NCBI RefSeq assembly: GCF_002443255.2
Contig: NW_019211454.1
Location: forward strand, 14,992,243 to 15,056,242
Reading direction: 5' to 3'
DNA length: 64,000 bases
From: Varroa destructor
Lineage: Eukaryota > Arthropoda > Arachnida > Mesostigmata > Varroidae
A program made the position numbers and the translations under genes. Each line of letters opens with the position of its first letter. The stretch's first letter is position 1. Of the stretch, positions 29,501 through 42,224 are shown in pieces. A model generated the notes under the pieces. That model saw only the letters and a list, made by a program, of their open reading frames with translations. It made no database searches and was not told where the DNA came from.

Positions 29501-30256
29501 GTCGAAACAGCCAAAAGATACTGGTATTTTGCCCAATACACATCATTTATTTACTGCTTCCAGCTTACGTGGCAGTAAGAACTTCTGATGGACATGCGGA
29601 GTAGTTGTACGACCCATCTACTAACTACTACGCCATCCACCGGCGTATAGATTATGGCAGCCCAGCACAAGCGTGCACTGAACTTTTTTGGTTTCTAATT
29701 AGACCAGGGGACGACATTCAATATGTAAAGCACTCCTGTGTGTCGGTGTGGCCTCTACGGTTATACTAGTCCATTGCGTGAGGCGAGGCAGTCGGTTTTG
29801 AGGAAAGGAGAAAGTACGGATTAGAGCTATTTTCAAAAAGTTTTTTTTCAAGGACAATGAAGGTGGCTGGCGCAGCTGCAGAAATAGACTCTAGCCGGCA
29901 GGTGGTTGAATCAATAGTTTCTTCGTGTGTATTTTTTCATGAGGGTAAGATACGAGTCCTTCCTTCGACCTCTCTTAATATAGCAGTTCGAATAGGTAAC
30001 CTGAGGTCACATTTACAAGGGAAACGCACAAGGACCGCCAACCTGCTGCGCCTACCATGTACGTGCCCTACTCTAAGGATTAAGTGCAAGGCCGGGACCA
30101 ATTGAAGACGTTGTTAAGCCTTTTGTTGAGACCCGGAAGTTTATGGCTCGGCGCCTCGATACTGCAAGACTCCGAAGCGTTTGCTGAGTTCAGACCGTAA
30201 GCTTCCTTCTAAGCTCTGTTTCAAAGTGGCAGTACAAATTAAAATATGGGCATAAC

Positions 30257-30288
30257 TTGTCAAAGGTAATATGGATGACCTTTGACAA
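30257..30288. repeat. 11-bp perfect inverted repeat
   Basis: TTGTCAAAGGT and ACCTTTGACAA flank a 10-bp spacer. A similar arrangement (GCAAAGGTC, five bases, GACCTTTGC) is at 10,718-10,740. Both could be chance. Confidence 0.5.
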
Positions 30289-33200
30289 AGTCAATGGTAG
30301 TTAGAAGCGGTCGATGCCCTCGGTCACAAAATGATATGCTAAAAAATGGAAGAGAAATCGTCCCTTTATTTCCAGAGAATACATATTCTACGTAAAAGAA
30401 CACCTATGCAGTCATTTAGTCGATATATCCGGCTGTTTTTTTTTCAGAGTAGTACGCATTAGTTTCATCCTTTTTCTTGGATTCTTTTTACAAAGAAAAA
30501 TATTTCAACTTCTACAAAAGGTCTGCCATTCACCGATCGACAGTACCGATCGCATGACGGTACGCATCTAGGTCCTTTCGAGCTTACTTCTTCCCTTTGA
30601 CGGTTTCCAAATGACTACTTGTGGCTTTCTGTGATATGTTGCCAACTGCCAGACATGATAAGACTAGCACTACGAAATTTATTTCAATATTTACTAAATA
30701 GAAAGGTAAACAGAAGAGTATCGCAAGTGAGATCCCTTTCTATGAGCGTACGCCGTTACGGTTAGAAGTTGATGTTTATCTTTATAAATGCTACATGGCA
30801 TTAATCAGAGGAAGTATAATTGATGAAGACTGATACTTGATGATTGTCTGAATGGTTTTAATAATATTTTTCGTTAAACATGATATAGCTGTTCTTCGTC
30901 TCTTATGAGTACGCGCAAAGTTATTTCGCTGACACCACCATACGTGAATTGCGTGTTTTGTTCGCCGGAAAATAAAAATTTTCTTGTACCACGTATGACG
31001 TAAGCTGTACTTCCGGCCTCCCAGCTACGCGACCTCAAAACGCGTATTCCTCTATTGGCATTGTTGGTTTACTCCTCACTCTAATTGTTAATTGTGGATA
31101 GGCTTTATTTGTTAGAAATATCACGGGCGAAATCTGCCTGCATTTCCGGACTCAAACGGGAAATAGACCTATGACACCAGCCGCGATACCGTCTCAACTA
31201 CTATCGGAACGGTTCTGGAATTAGTCGACCGTAGCAAGGGTGAACCGCAAAAATAGCGGTTAATAAAATCGATTATCCATATCTCTGATTAGTTTCAGTA
31301 TTTCATCAAAAGGGTAACTAAGTCATGTAGGACCTGTGTGGCGAGCTTGTTTTTCCCATGGCGGAGCGCAAATAAAAGCGTAGAAATCGGGCCTTCAAAG
31401 TTGACCCGTGTACGACAACATGGCCGGACCGTTTTTGTCGTTAAAAGCCGGCCGTGACAGTATTAGCTTCGTCGTTGAAAGCACGTTCTGGAGTGCGAAA
31501 CAAACAAAATTGTCCTGCAATAGGGGAAGAAGAAGGTGACGTTGCCTAACTTTATACAGGAATATGCGAGGAACTGTTTTCACAACAAATCGGCGCCACG
31601 GCTCTTTTCTGATGTCTCGAACCATTATCTTTTTGCAATGGATAAAACTTTTGGTACTTTCAAAGTCAGTACAGCCTTAAGAAGAGTCGATTGGGCGTTA
31701 GAAATGGAATGGATATCCAGCACGACTCCAATCGACAGCTCATTTCAAACAATAGGCTACTTTTGTTAGCATATTTTCGCCACTCGTGCACCAGGAGTTT
31801 TTCCTATTGACCTATGACTCGGCCAACCTGTAGGGTTTCGACATGCAGCATTAATGCAGCAGCAGAAGCACAGTCTATTCTAATGGCTTGACAGACAAGT
31901 CTGTCGCGTTTATTGCCTGAGTGACGACCGACCTTTAAGAATCGCCCTAAGCTGACGATAATGAACTCGGGCAATCTTTTGACACCAACTGTTGCCTATA
32001 CTCCGAGTAGAAACGAACACCTTTTAGACTCGTATTTTGGCAGATTTCAAAAAGACTCCGGTAGAGTTTGATTTGAACGAAGGATGCATCAATTCTCAGA
32101 GTACCTTGCCTCTCGGTCGCTATCGAATGCGGCAACGAAGACAGCTGGAGCATGGGTATATATATTTTTTGACACTTTGAAATCATCGTTGATGTAACTG
32201 TTGCGCCGATCAACTAAATTATATTCACTGTCTTCTGTCCTCAATGTTAAGTTCTTCTATTCTTCAGAAGAAGTCAGAACTGTGATTCGATGCGCTCATA
32301 ATCACAGAGATCTTGTTCACATCCTGCCATTGGCTCTTTGCTTATGTAGATTCAATTCAGGCTTTTGTGTTCCCTCGTACGAAGTAGCTATAGCGCAAAT
32401 TTTGAAATGATTAACGGCCGCTGCTACACCCGTCTTGCCGTTTGTTCTTGCCGAACGCTGCTCCCAAAGCTGCTCAAAGATTAAAAATTTTCGTCAGTTG
32501 TTTACGTAAAGTTTTTGCTCAGACGCCGTTAATCTCAAACGTCGAATATCGAAACATGGCGATGATCAGCCAGAACTGCCAATTGTTTTATTATATCTGC
32601 AGGGCCTTAGAATATTTACCAACGAGCGTCGATTGGGTTCATTATGACGTTGTCCAATTGATCTTAGTAGTTAATAGGAGCGTGGATTTATTCTGGTTGA
32701 CCGTTAGTGGCCTAAAGCAACGTCAAACTAGCGCAATGAATGTAAAGCTCCGAACAGTTATTTATTAGTCGCGGCCTGTTTGGTCCTGTGTGTTCCTACC
32801 CTGTGCGTAACTATAGAAACTTTAAAGTTTTACTTGAAAATTTTAAGCATCTGAAGCAACGCGCTCAGCGCACAGTTCAGGGTTCACCAATGGCCGCTTC
32901 CTTCAATGGAAGCTACAGTCACACCGATTACTTGTTACCTATTGCCGGTACTTGTTCTAATGTATCAAACACTGATTTGACCGGCAGCCCTATCCATTAG
33001 TTTTATCATGACAGAATGAATGGAAATGATACTAGTTCGTGCCTTGACAATTAAAGCATTAATTAATTGTTAGAGGTATAAGCATGCGCTTCACACATTA
33101 GAACAACAGTAGGACATTACTGATGTGCGTATGGCTTGGTGTGCCTACTTTTAGGCGCGTAGCCGTTATCTACGTAGTATTCAAAAGCGGAGCAAATGTT

Positions 33201-35057
33201 TTGAGCTTGAAACGCATGCATCTGGACTTTAGCTATCGCAAATGGTGTTCTATGAGACGTATATAAATGGCCTATATAACTAATTTATTTATTAGCTGCA
33301 CAGATGGCCACTACTAAATTTCATAGAGATTTCTTAATATTCATACATTTGACGTACGATTGTCCAGCGTCGACTTAGCGGGACAGCTATCCAGAAAGGT
33401 CTCTCAAAAACAAATATGTTACGAATCTAACTTCTAGCACTGTAGCTCATAAGGCCCAAATCCTACAGAAAATTGACGATGTCGTACTCAGCGATATCGT
33501 ATGCTACAATCATGTTACAAATAGATCTGTCTGCTCTTTGCAACTGTGTCATCCTCTCGATCTGATCTTATCTTATGCTGACATCTGAGCCCGGTCAGCG
33601 GTAAAAACAAAAGACATTTCTTGCGGTTTCAAGCGACATAACCCCCCTCGAAACCTCACTAAAACAATGTTTTTCATTTAGATTTTTCTCTTATCGACAT
33701 ATTTTTGCACGTTACATAGATCTTTGTTTAAAGCTTTCCTTTGGCGTGCATCAGCGTAACTGTCCATTCATTACGATAGTTTCCATTACGAATGATATAT
33801 ATATGGCGTCTTTGGGTTGTGCAGGAGCTACGTGCAGCTTGCAGAATGTCCTCTTTTTGGAGAGGTGTTTGATTCCGGCAAATTGGTTTATTTTACCCTA
33901 CCGAACCTAAACTGCACAAACTTACCCTTTTAATCAAATAAGTTGCCGCTTCGATAATGAAAGTATACTGCTCCACACAACATCATATAGACATCGTTTC
34001 GTATCCATAGTCTTTTTATACCGTAATAAAACAGAAACCAATTACTTTCCCAGTAAATACCAGTAAATCTTACTTTAGCTAACTAGCAGGATAACTCACT
34101 TGACGTAGAACATCGATTTCACGCATTGTTTGGATCATAATTTGAGAGAGCTCATACGCTTCGCATGTATTGCACACATTTTTTTGGCCATTGTCTCGAA
34201 ATTGGCCAATTCGTTAAGGTTAACATTATTTATACGGGTCGGTTAAAGTTCGATCACTGTTCAACGTAGCAATAACGATGACCTGTTCACTAACAAATGC
34301 GGGTTTTGGCAAAACTTGTCACAGATCACTGAAATTAATCACATAATGGATATATCCAAATTTTAAGAAACTCATTCAACCCTTTTATAATCACGACGTC
34401 CACAATCTAATTTTTGCTCATAGCCAAAATTCTACAGGTATCAGACCCGGTTAAAACCTTAGCTTTGAACCTATCGCTACGCGCCGCAAATAACTAGATT
34501 ACATTGTGGCTGATCGTACTGCGCATCCGCTTATACTGCGCGAGTACAAACATATAGATAGAAACAAAATAAATTATTTTTACAGTGGTTCCATAGCTAT
34601 TGGCCAAGTTCACGTGATCGTTTAGCGTTTTCTTTTTTTAAGACAAGCTCTAAGCCATCATTGCAGCAGTTGTTTTGCCTTCATATACTGTCGTCGGTCG
34701 CTAATGTTATGAACGAGACCCTGTGTTAAGACTCACCTCAGCGATCTTCATCTTTTACCTTTTGAGTGCGCCTTGCACCCAGAAAGCTCAAGTTGATCCG
34801 TCTGAAAACACTTGAGGCAGTAGATCCATAGTACCCCTACTTCACAAAAGAATTTGCTCTGTATCTGGCTTCCGTTTACGCTACTATGAGTGAAAGAGCA
34901 CGGTGACAGAGCGAAAAAAAACGTGCACAAGGAAACACTCCAACATTGCCAGATACGTACCCTGTCGGCAATTTGGAAGGTGCTTTAAGCTCCTACTAAT
35001 CCTCTACCTATACAGGTGCCGAATGTAGGTCGGGGGCCTTTGAACCTATCCATTCAC

Positions 35058-35222
35058 CTGCAGTGGGCCATAGGAGCCGTTTCGGTACAGTTCGGCAACT
35101 GTGTTGGTGACATAAAAGCCCCCCAAACGAGCACAGGGTTCTCTATGAAGACTCTGGTCTTTCTCGATGCGTAGGGACAGGTCGTACCTGTTGGCTAATG
35201 ATATAGCATAAAAGCCTCGGAA
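35058..35222 (-). CDS. Candidate unrecognised internal exon (55 codons)
   Basis: On the minus strand an acceptor GTTTTCAG precedes a 165-bp open stretch in phase 0. It starts FRGFYAISLANRYD, contains ARLGGFYVTNTVAEL, and ends YGPLQ at a CAG/GTGAAT donor. Composition looks protein-like and the length is an exact multiple of three. I do not recognise it. GGFYVT recalls SH2 domains only superficially, and the key arginine motif of that fold is absent. It lies in the inferred intron of the calcium-sensor gene on the same strand but does not encode any segment of that family. Chance remains likely. Confidence 0.15.
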
Positions 35223-36120
35223 CTGAAAACCTACTATCTATTCCCTTTTGCCAGCGATTCTGTTATTTTGCAGGTTCTTGCAAAGCTCATAGACGTCAAC
35301 CTGTCATTTCATTTGTACTTTTTTCAAATTATGACACTTCGACTAACAAAGTTGCTGTAACAACTATTAATAAAGCCTGTATATAGTATTGTTATAGGCA
35401 CATCTTTCACAGCTCTAGAATAGCACCTGGGTTTAGGATAGTAACAGCGCTTCCGAGCGTGTATTCAGTTTGTTTGATAATACAAAATGGGAATATTAAA
35501 TACAGAGACGTTTAAGATCACCTTAAAGAATCAGTATTTTCGCAACACCCTACGCGGAATCTCTTAGATGAATCTTGGAAAAAAATTTAAGCGTTGTTTA
35601 GTACTGGGTAAGTTTCTATCAACGATCCTCTCCATTTTTTTCTCGCACAGACGCTCCTTTCGAGGCCTACGCTTGCCTACTGAAATGTGTGGCTGCAATC
35701 GGAACGGCTGATTGTTGTCAACACTGACCCTTCAAAAAAAATTTTCCATATATCGAGGTCAAATTATTACAAGGTCTTACAGAACTAAAAAATAAATTAT
35801 CAGCTCTATTTCTCGCTCGTTCATTATCTCGGCAACCTTTTTTTTTTTAACATTAGCGTCTGTAACCTATTTGACGGCCTAGTGAGATCAGTCGTTGTTC
35901 GACTATAATCTTATTTCTACTTTTCGCACCAGCTACCGCGCCCTTCCATTTACGCTCAAATAGGATTCCCTATGAGGCTTGTCTGAGAGGAGCACGTTGA
36001 ATAAGTTGGGGTGCGGCAAGCCCTGTTTGCCTAAGGACTTCAAGCCCCACGATTTTGAGCGAGACTAAACCGATGCTTCTGATTTTATACATAACCCTAC
36101 TAGTCGGCTTCTACTTTAAG

Positions 36121-36225
36121 ACGCCGAAGTGGTACATTGGCTGCGCATCTACCTATGTAACGTAGGGACACGTTGGTCGGTCCAGGTTCGAAACACGCCG
36201 TAGACACACGATGTTTTTCGAACTG
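36121..36225 (+). mobile_element. tRNA-derived SINE copy related to the one at 58,530
   Basis: AAGTGGTACATTGGCTGCGC gives a degenerate A-box region, and GGTTCGAAAC (36,185-36,194) is a good B box. CGTAGGGACACGTTG and CGTAGACACAC align with the copy at 58,530 at the same spacing, so the two are members of one family. The tRNA-like structure is not intact. Confidence 0.45.
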
Positions 36226-36880
36226 AATCGACAAATGCTTCTGTCTGCCCTTTACGACGTTAGTAGCTATAAATACTATACTTCAACCCATCAGTAAGTG
36301 CACATAGTTTGTTTGAGTAATTGGGACTAACTAGATCAGACATCAATGTCTAGTAGCTTTCTGCATTTCTTTCGAATAATAATGCTCAGATGGAGACATA
36401 CGTTGGAAATAGCCAATTAACGGGTGCTGACGTACCGGGAACGATGCAAACGTTTATTAACCAATAGTGCTTTCCCTGTTTAATTAAGCCAGTCAGCCAT
36501 AATTAACTTATGTCCAACGATGTTTAAATCTACTTTATTTGATCATCAAAGATTTTTATGGCATGAACGATCTGTTCCGAAAAAGCAAAACTATCAAAGA
36601 TGCATCTCGTCTTCACTGAACCCACGGACTAATAAAAAAAAAACTACTTATCTAATTACTGTGTTTGCCGATCAAATTATGTGCGGCAAATGAAATCAAA
36701 AACAAGCTCTATTTTATTCCAATTTACTACCAGCAGTCGACTGAGAGATATATATCGTGGGCAAATCATCAGTGATTTCGTAGTGATTTTCGCATCTCCA
36801 GTTGAAATGTAGACTGATAAAAAAGATTCTTGCTCAAATAAATGTTGAAAAATAGATAAATATCCTATATATGCCCTTAA

Positions 36881-36905
36881 CTAGATGGGAAAAGATCGGT
36901 ACCAA

Positions 36906-36939
<34 letters not shown>

Positions 36940-36964
36940 TTGGTATCGATCTTTTCTCATCTAG
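36881..36964. repeat. 84-bp near-perfect palindrome with (AT)14 centre
   Basis: The left arm 36,881-36,908 (CTAGATGGGAAAAGATCGGT then ACCAATCT) and the right arm 36,937-36,964 are reverse complements over 28 bp with two mismatches. The 28 bp between them are AT repeats, so the whole block can fold into one long hairpin or a cruciform. CTAG occurs at both outer ends. No coding content. Confidence 0.92.
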
Positions 36965-37107
36965 AACCTCGTTTTTTCCTTTTTTTTTTTTCTATTGCAT
37001 CTAGCTGACTTCAGAAAGGAGTCGAGAATTTCTATGAGATACTGCCGATGTGTTTGATTTTATTGAATAATTGAGAATATAGTAAGCGTACCGGCCGGTA
37101 TGCATTC

Positions 37108-37133
37108 ATATATATATATATATATGTATGTAT
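37108..37133. repeat. AT microsatellite with GTAT end
   Basis: An (AT)9 run is followed by GTATGTAT. Confidence 0.9.
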
Positions 37134-37688
37134 AAACGTCCTGTGCATGATCGAATACCGAGTATCTCCATGACTTAATTTTATCCATCATGAATGATGG
37201 CCCATTTGTATATATATTGACTTGATTAGCAACCGATGCTCTATTTAACATTCACGATAGAATTTCGTCGGGGACTTACTTGGTGTTTTATCTGATGGAA
37301 CCGAATCGTCGACGACGCTCAGCATAGCGATTCTTTAAGTCGTCTCTGGACAAGAGAATTCAATGAAAAAACCCAAAACCGGTAGGTCCCCCGATACCGC
37401 AACCAAGCGGCCTTCTCCAATGGCCTTTGTGGCCCTCTGCGGTCAAACTGGGTGAGGCAGGCTTCATAGTGCAGCAGTGAACACTAGACCGATTAGGTGA
37501 AGCTCATGCTGCCACTGTAACAGAGGGAGGAGGGCACCAAACTTGCCCAAGTACTTTGTATGGCCTATTTGCACATTTGAACGCTATCTGCACAGCGCTG
37601 GGTGTTGGCTATTACTGGTAAAGGTCATTCGTACAATGAAAGCGTCGTGGCTGTTTTATTTACTATTCATATCCTATTCAGCTGTTTC

Positions 37689-37713
37689 ATATATATATAT
37701 ATATATAATATAT
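37689..37713. repeat. AT microsatellite
   Basis: An (AT)n run ends in AATATAT. Confidence 0.9.
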
Positions 37714-37821
37714 TTCTTCTGTCATATTAATAAATAGAAAGGAAAAAAATCTACGGACTAGAATACAAATCGAAGGTGAAACAAGCTTCTTTATAAATAT
37801 GTAATGTAATTATGTTGATTT

Positions 37822-37850
37822 ACATATGCCTATTTGGCAAAGGCATATGT
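37822..37850. repeat. 10-bp perfect inverted repeat
   Basis: ACATATGCCT and AGGCATATGT flank a 9-bp spacer. It is close to what chance allows in a window this size. Confidence 0.5.
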
Positions 37851-39102
37851 GCTCAAGTCTGAAGTTAAAACGCAAGCCATGGTAAGGCTGACGCACACGA
37901 TCGCTCTTTCCCATTATATGTTGCGTGTAAAGATAGTGTACTGTGCAGTATCTTTTACAGATAGATCAGAACCTTTACGTGATCTGCTACGTGAATACGA
38001 TGTCATCCATTTCGAAATTCCGCTGCGTAAACGCAAGATGCTTCGATCATCGTATTATAAAGTCAATCATACAAACGACGGTATTCTATGAAATTATAAT
38101 CTTTTTTAATTTAACCTAAAATTATAATTATATAAACGTTACGCACCGCGATTAGCCTGGCAAAAAAAAGCTCGGGAGCCAATAATATGGTTAGATGATC
38201 TTATTTTTGCTTGTTGCTTGCCGCGCAACTAGAGATCGCTTAATTTATGTCGTCTAAGGTATGCTGCAAGCAGAGATTTCAGAGACAAGCTCAAAACGAT
38301 GGTGTGAATTCCCAGAACCAGACTTTTAGAAGCTTTTTCGCTCGAGGAACTGAAAATCCACCGGAAGCCATTTTTCCATGAGCACACTTGAGAAGCATGA
38401 CGTTTTAACAAAATCCCGTACCCATACCAACCTGCGGGCATATGTCAGTGGGAAAAATAAACCGTTTTTTTTAGACTAAAACTACCGCGCTAGTTTTGAG
38501 ACATCAAATATTAAGTAGCAATATATTGAAAGTACCACGTCTTTTAATGTCCTTTAACCGAACGGTCAATATCTTAGGTACTAGTGAACGGGATCTCATG
38601 AGACAATGAGGAACTGTCAAGTTATTACAAAGTTGTAATTAAAATATAGTTCAGGAGAGACCCATTAAAGGTTACTTTTTTCATATCAGGTTACAAGGTA
38701 AAATGTATCTAATTTTATGTCATCATTATTTGACTTATTTCGCAAGGCTTTCTAAACATACAATATATACTAAAAATGCTAAATCCAAATTGCAACCTAA
38801 TTTGTAGAAATGACTTTACAATATTACTAAAACACCCAAACGTTACATAGCATACCTATGCCACCAGCTCAGCGTTTTTCTAGGAATTCAAGAACCGGTG
38901 TTCCTAGTTTTCGGGTTAAGCCTCTATCCAACGTGTAAATAATCAGATATGTTCAGATTTTGAACTTTTCACTACATATAACTTAATAGGACAGGTTGAC
39001 GAGCCTTCAGGTATTTCCTTTTGTACATGTGTGTGTTTCCTTTATGTCTTAATCTAAATATCCACATGTTGGCACATCGTTCGACGCACACATGACTCAA
39101 AA

Positions 39103-39125
39103 CAGCAGCCAGCCAGCCAGCCAGC
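39103..39125. repeat. CAGC microsatellite
   Basis: CAG followed by five CAGC units, unusual among the AT-type microsatellites of this window. Confidence 0.9.
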
Positions 39126-39979
39126 TTTACAATCACAGGAGGGCGTTCTGTTTTTCCTGTTTTCCGGTTTTTAAAGATTTTTTTAAATTAGATAAACAAT
39201 TTTTTAGGTGACTTTTATCCATTGGGTTCAAGCTCTAACTAGTAGAGGAACGACGATATGGGCTGAAATGTAATGCGTTATCAAAAGATGGACGTCGACC
39301 GACTGGAATCCAAGAGGTGAAACGTTGTTTACATGCGCATGCTCTGGATTTGACAAAGTTACTTATCCTATATGCAGAAGTTCTCGATCAGGTTGTTAAT
39401 AATAATAATAATTGTAACTTTTTTTGGTTAAAGACGCCCACCGGCACATTGACGCAATTCGGTAATCTGTTGCATGTGAAAAATCATTTTTATAGAAAAT
39501 GATTTATAGAAAGTGTTGAAACACTTGCGATCACAAATTCGATCACAATGGTTATGCCGCATCACAAGGGGTGTCATCCGGCAATCACATAATTTTTGAA
39601 ACACGTATCGAATAGGCAATACAGTTTATGGGACGCGGAAAGCTGATCCTCTCAGATGTGATCCAGATGGTCCATTTGCCTCTGATTACCTTGCTTCTCA
39701 AGCTGTTTCGTCAGTACCCGTTCGATACTCTCATCCGATGACGCATAACAATAGTCTGCAGGGAGCACATAATCACATGCAACGGAAGCAACATATAAGG
39801 GAAAAGACAAATCGCTTACCGAACTGGCTTCTTTTCAACAAAGTAGATGCCAGTCATTGCAGCATTGACTGTTAATGGCTCGTTATGTACGATATAAGAG
39901 CAGCAGCCTTCATTAGCTAAAAGTGTCTAATAAATATTTTAATTTTATTTAAAATTGATTAGTAATGCAATATTAGTAG

Positions 39980-40001
39980 TATATATATATATATATATAT
40001 A
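39980..40001. repeat. TA microsatellite
   Basis: A (TA)11 run lies 27 bp beyond the donor end of the calcium-sensor exon, inside the inferred intron. Confidence 0.92.
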
Positions 40002-40027
40002 CATAGCATAGTAACATTAGTACTCAC

Positions 40028-40091
40028 AGTATGTCTGAGCTTCGAGCTCCTTAATATCGTCCTTCTTGAGCTTACTCGCCCTGCGACCCAT
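40028..40091 (-). CDS. Neuronal calcium sensor (frequenin/NCS-1-like), first coding exon, partial gene
   Basis: Read on the minus strand, this exon encodes 21 residues beginning MGRRASKLKK and ending LEAQTY, plus the first base (T) of the next codon. It stops at a perfect GTGAGT donor (40,027-40,022). Proteins of the neuronal calcium sensor family (frequenin/NCS-1, neurocalcin, hippocalcin) start with MGxxxSKLK, a loosely conserved helix, then TYF or a similar motif. The split codon T+TY would give the expected Phe. Gly2 and Ser6 fit the N-myristoylation consensus, so the product would be a membrane-switching EF-hand Ca2+ sensor of neurons or secretory cells. No EF-hand loop (DxNxDG type) was found on the minus strand of 1-40,027, so later exons probably lie outside the window. 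An in-frame ATG eight codons upstream (40,113-40,115) is the first ATG after an in-frame TGA and would give an extended N-terminus. Family assignment is fairly secure; the exact paralogue is not. Confidence 0.72.
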
Positions 40092-41880
40092 GAGCAGAAT
40101 CCGGGCGATATCCATTGATTCTACCTCAACGGTTCCAAAGTTTACGAACGGAGAAGATTTCACTCAGAAATTGTCAGCGTAGTCTGGCCTCGACCCGAAC
40201 CGCTCTGCACCATTAACGGATAGCAACCATATAGCTTGGTCGAATCGCAGTGCTCACGAAGGTCTATATGTGCGCACACACACTAATCAATGCTCTGAAG
40301 ACCATCCGTTCTGAACGAATGCCCGGTCGTTGTCTGCGCCGTTCGTTGCGCTTGGTAAGTTCGCTAACCACACACACAAATAGATTGTTTCCATTCACTA
40401 ATTTCACGGGTGTTTTTCTTCCTTGTTTTTTTCGTTATCACGCTTCTAAAAGCCTGAGGACGTTGTAGCATAACTTCCACATTGCGCGCGTCTGTCTCCT
40501 TCACAACGATAATTTTGAGCCAAAACGATAATCCGCTTTGAGTTGGACGGGGCCAGGATAGATGACAAAGTAAGACTAGTACTAAATGCAGCGGAATATT
40601 AGTGAAAGATGATGATATAGGACTGCAGTCGGCTAGCAGATCCTGAGGAAACTGTATCAGTTGAGACTCTTCGATGAGTTACAAGTTCAGTCTCACGTCG
40701 CTAAAAATCTAGGTGCCGTTATGAGGTATTTCGTATGCTGAACGGACGTGTGGGTCGAGCTTTCCGTGAAGTAGCAATCACGGCCGGGTCTCATTCACGA
40801 GAGGCCAATCAGCAGACTAGACTCAAATGAGCTCCGTACGTCGATCGATAAAGTTAAATCACACGTTAAATAAACTCGGTCCGTAGCAGTAGTTAGTAGC
40901 ACCGTTTAGGCTGGGCGAGCCGTTTTATTTATACGTTGAACTCGGCTTGCATGGCAGTGGGTATTATCATTAGTGGCCCATTAGTAACGGGTCCCGCTGA
41001 TCCGTCCTTCGAAGCAGAGATCTACCTATGTCCTGTTCTCGCTAGGAAACTTCCTACCGCACTTTGACGCACTGGTTGGCTACCATACGAACGGTATGTG
41101 AATTCATCTTCAATTTTTTTGCATCACGTACTTCTCCAGCAGACAAAATGCGCAGGATTGAAAAAGACAATTCGCGACATCCGCTCTAACTTAGCCGTTA
41201 CTCTCGCTATTAGTGTTTCCGGTGTTGTTATTCCTTAAGTTACTGTTATAATTCTCATTATCCAAATTTCGCTACTGTTTTAGACTTCAACGGCCTAGCA
41301 CTCTACCGCAAAAACGTGTAGACTAACTTGCTCCACGGCCACCTCACCGTTCGTTATCAGATATTGGATGGCGACTACACATCGGATAGGCGGATATCTG
41401 TCGAGAATCGGCAGCCACATGGTCGACCTCGCATGCGGTTCTCATGTAGAGTGGCTCGTCCAGCGCGAGGCACCCCGCTACCCTGAGGAGACTGTTGACT
41501 AAAACTGGCGACCGTTTAGACTGCTCCTGCCGCTGCCAGACCATCCATCTGGACTCCTTTCCTGTAGCAGCAGCAGTTGCCTTATAGGGCATCAACGCGG
41601 CTCTCTCGAATGCGTTTCACCCCGTGGCCCAACAAGCAGGAATCCCTTCGTTGCTCCTGTCTAAGATACCCAGCGCGGAACCTCCCTGTTTTCTGAGGAT
41701 TGCCACTATCCTGACTCCCAACCACTCGCTGCCTTCAATCATCCCCGACAGACAGCCCCGCCACGCCACGCCACCCGCCGCAGTTGCTGCCACCGAAGCT
41801 TCCCTGTTAGCCCACGGTCGGCTTTTGCCCTTGCCACCAGTAGTGAGGGAGGGCAGCGAGGTGCTACCATGATGCTCTTG
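40092..41880 (-). promoter_or_regulatory. GC-rich 5' leader and candidate promoter of the calcium-sensor gene
   Basis: Immediately upstream (minus strand) of the start codon, base composition rises well above the surrounding AT-rich DNA, most strongly at 41,340-41,880, with many CpG dinucleotides. Open frames here (for example 41,344-41,595 minus and 41,624-41,872 plus) have no recognisable protein similarity and occur on both strands, as expected of GC-rich leader or promoter DNA. No unambiguous TATA box or initiator was identified. Position next to the first coding exon is the main reason for the call; some of the block may be an unrecognised repeat. Confidence 0.35.
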
Positions 41881-42224
41881 GCCACATCATGTCACTAGAC
41901 TCCACACTTAGTGCGCAACATTTGCGTACTACTGAAGCCTATCGACAATCCATGTCGGTAGGTTACCGCTTGGTCGCCGCGTCTGTGAACGGGCCAGCTA
42001 GGTCGCATCTATGCCCAATCAATACCTAGACCAAAACCATACAGTAAATAAGGGTACCATACAGGCTTTACTTTTTGAAAATCATTCGTTTATTACGTTA
42101 GTGAAGAGCGCATTGACCCTGTTTTTACTCTGTGAATTGTCAAATGTTGCAGCAATGCGTGGACAGGAGTGTCAAAATATGCGCATGATCAGCGACATAC
42201 ATTGACGTTTCGAACTTTCGTAAT

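Larger units (their letters stand above)
1..40027 (-). other. Inferred long first coding intron of the calcium-sensor gene, mostly non-coding
   Basis: This is the stretch downstream (minus strand) of the GTGAGT donor at 40,027. It is AT-rich and holds only short unrecognised ORFs, microsatellites, tRNA-like SINE copies, one decayed LINE fragment, inverted repeats and a 100-N gap, each listed separately. I looked for the EF-hand coding signature (Asp-x-Asn-x-Asp-Gly in reverse complement) and for the KDCPSG and FFPFGD-type segments of the family and saw none. Calling the whole stretch one intron is an inference: an unrecognised nested gene is possible, and the intron could be shorter if a diverged exon was missed. 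Confidence 0.4.

Noticed and set aside
37374..37623. Plus-strand stretch with a single stop and phrases such as WPSAVKLGEAGF
   Set aside because: Briefly recalls a BIR domain, but the zinc-binding Cys/His residues are missing and no splice context supports it.
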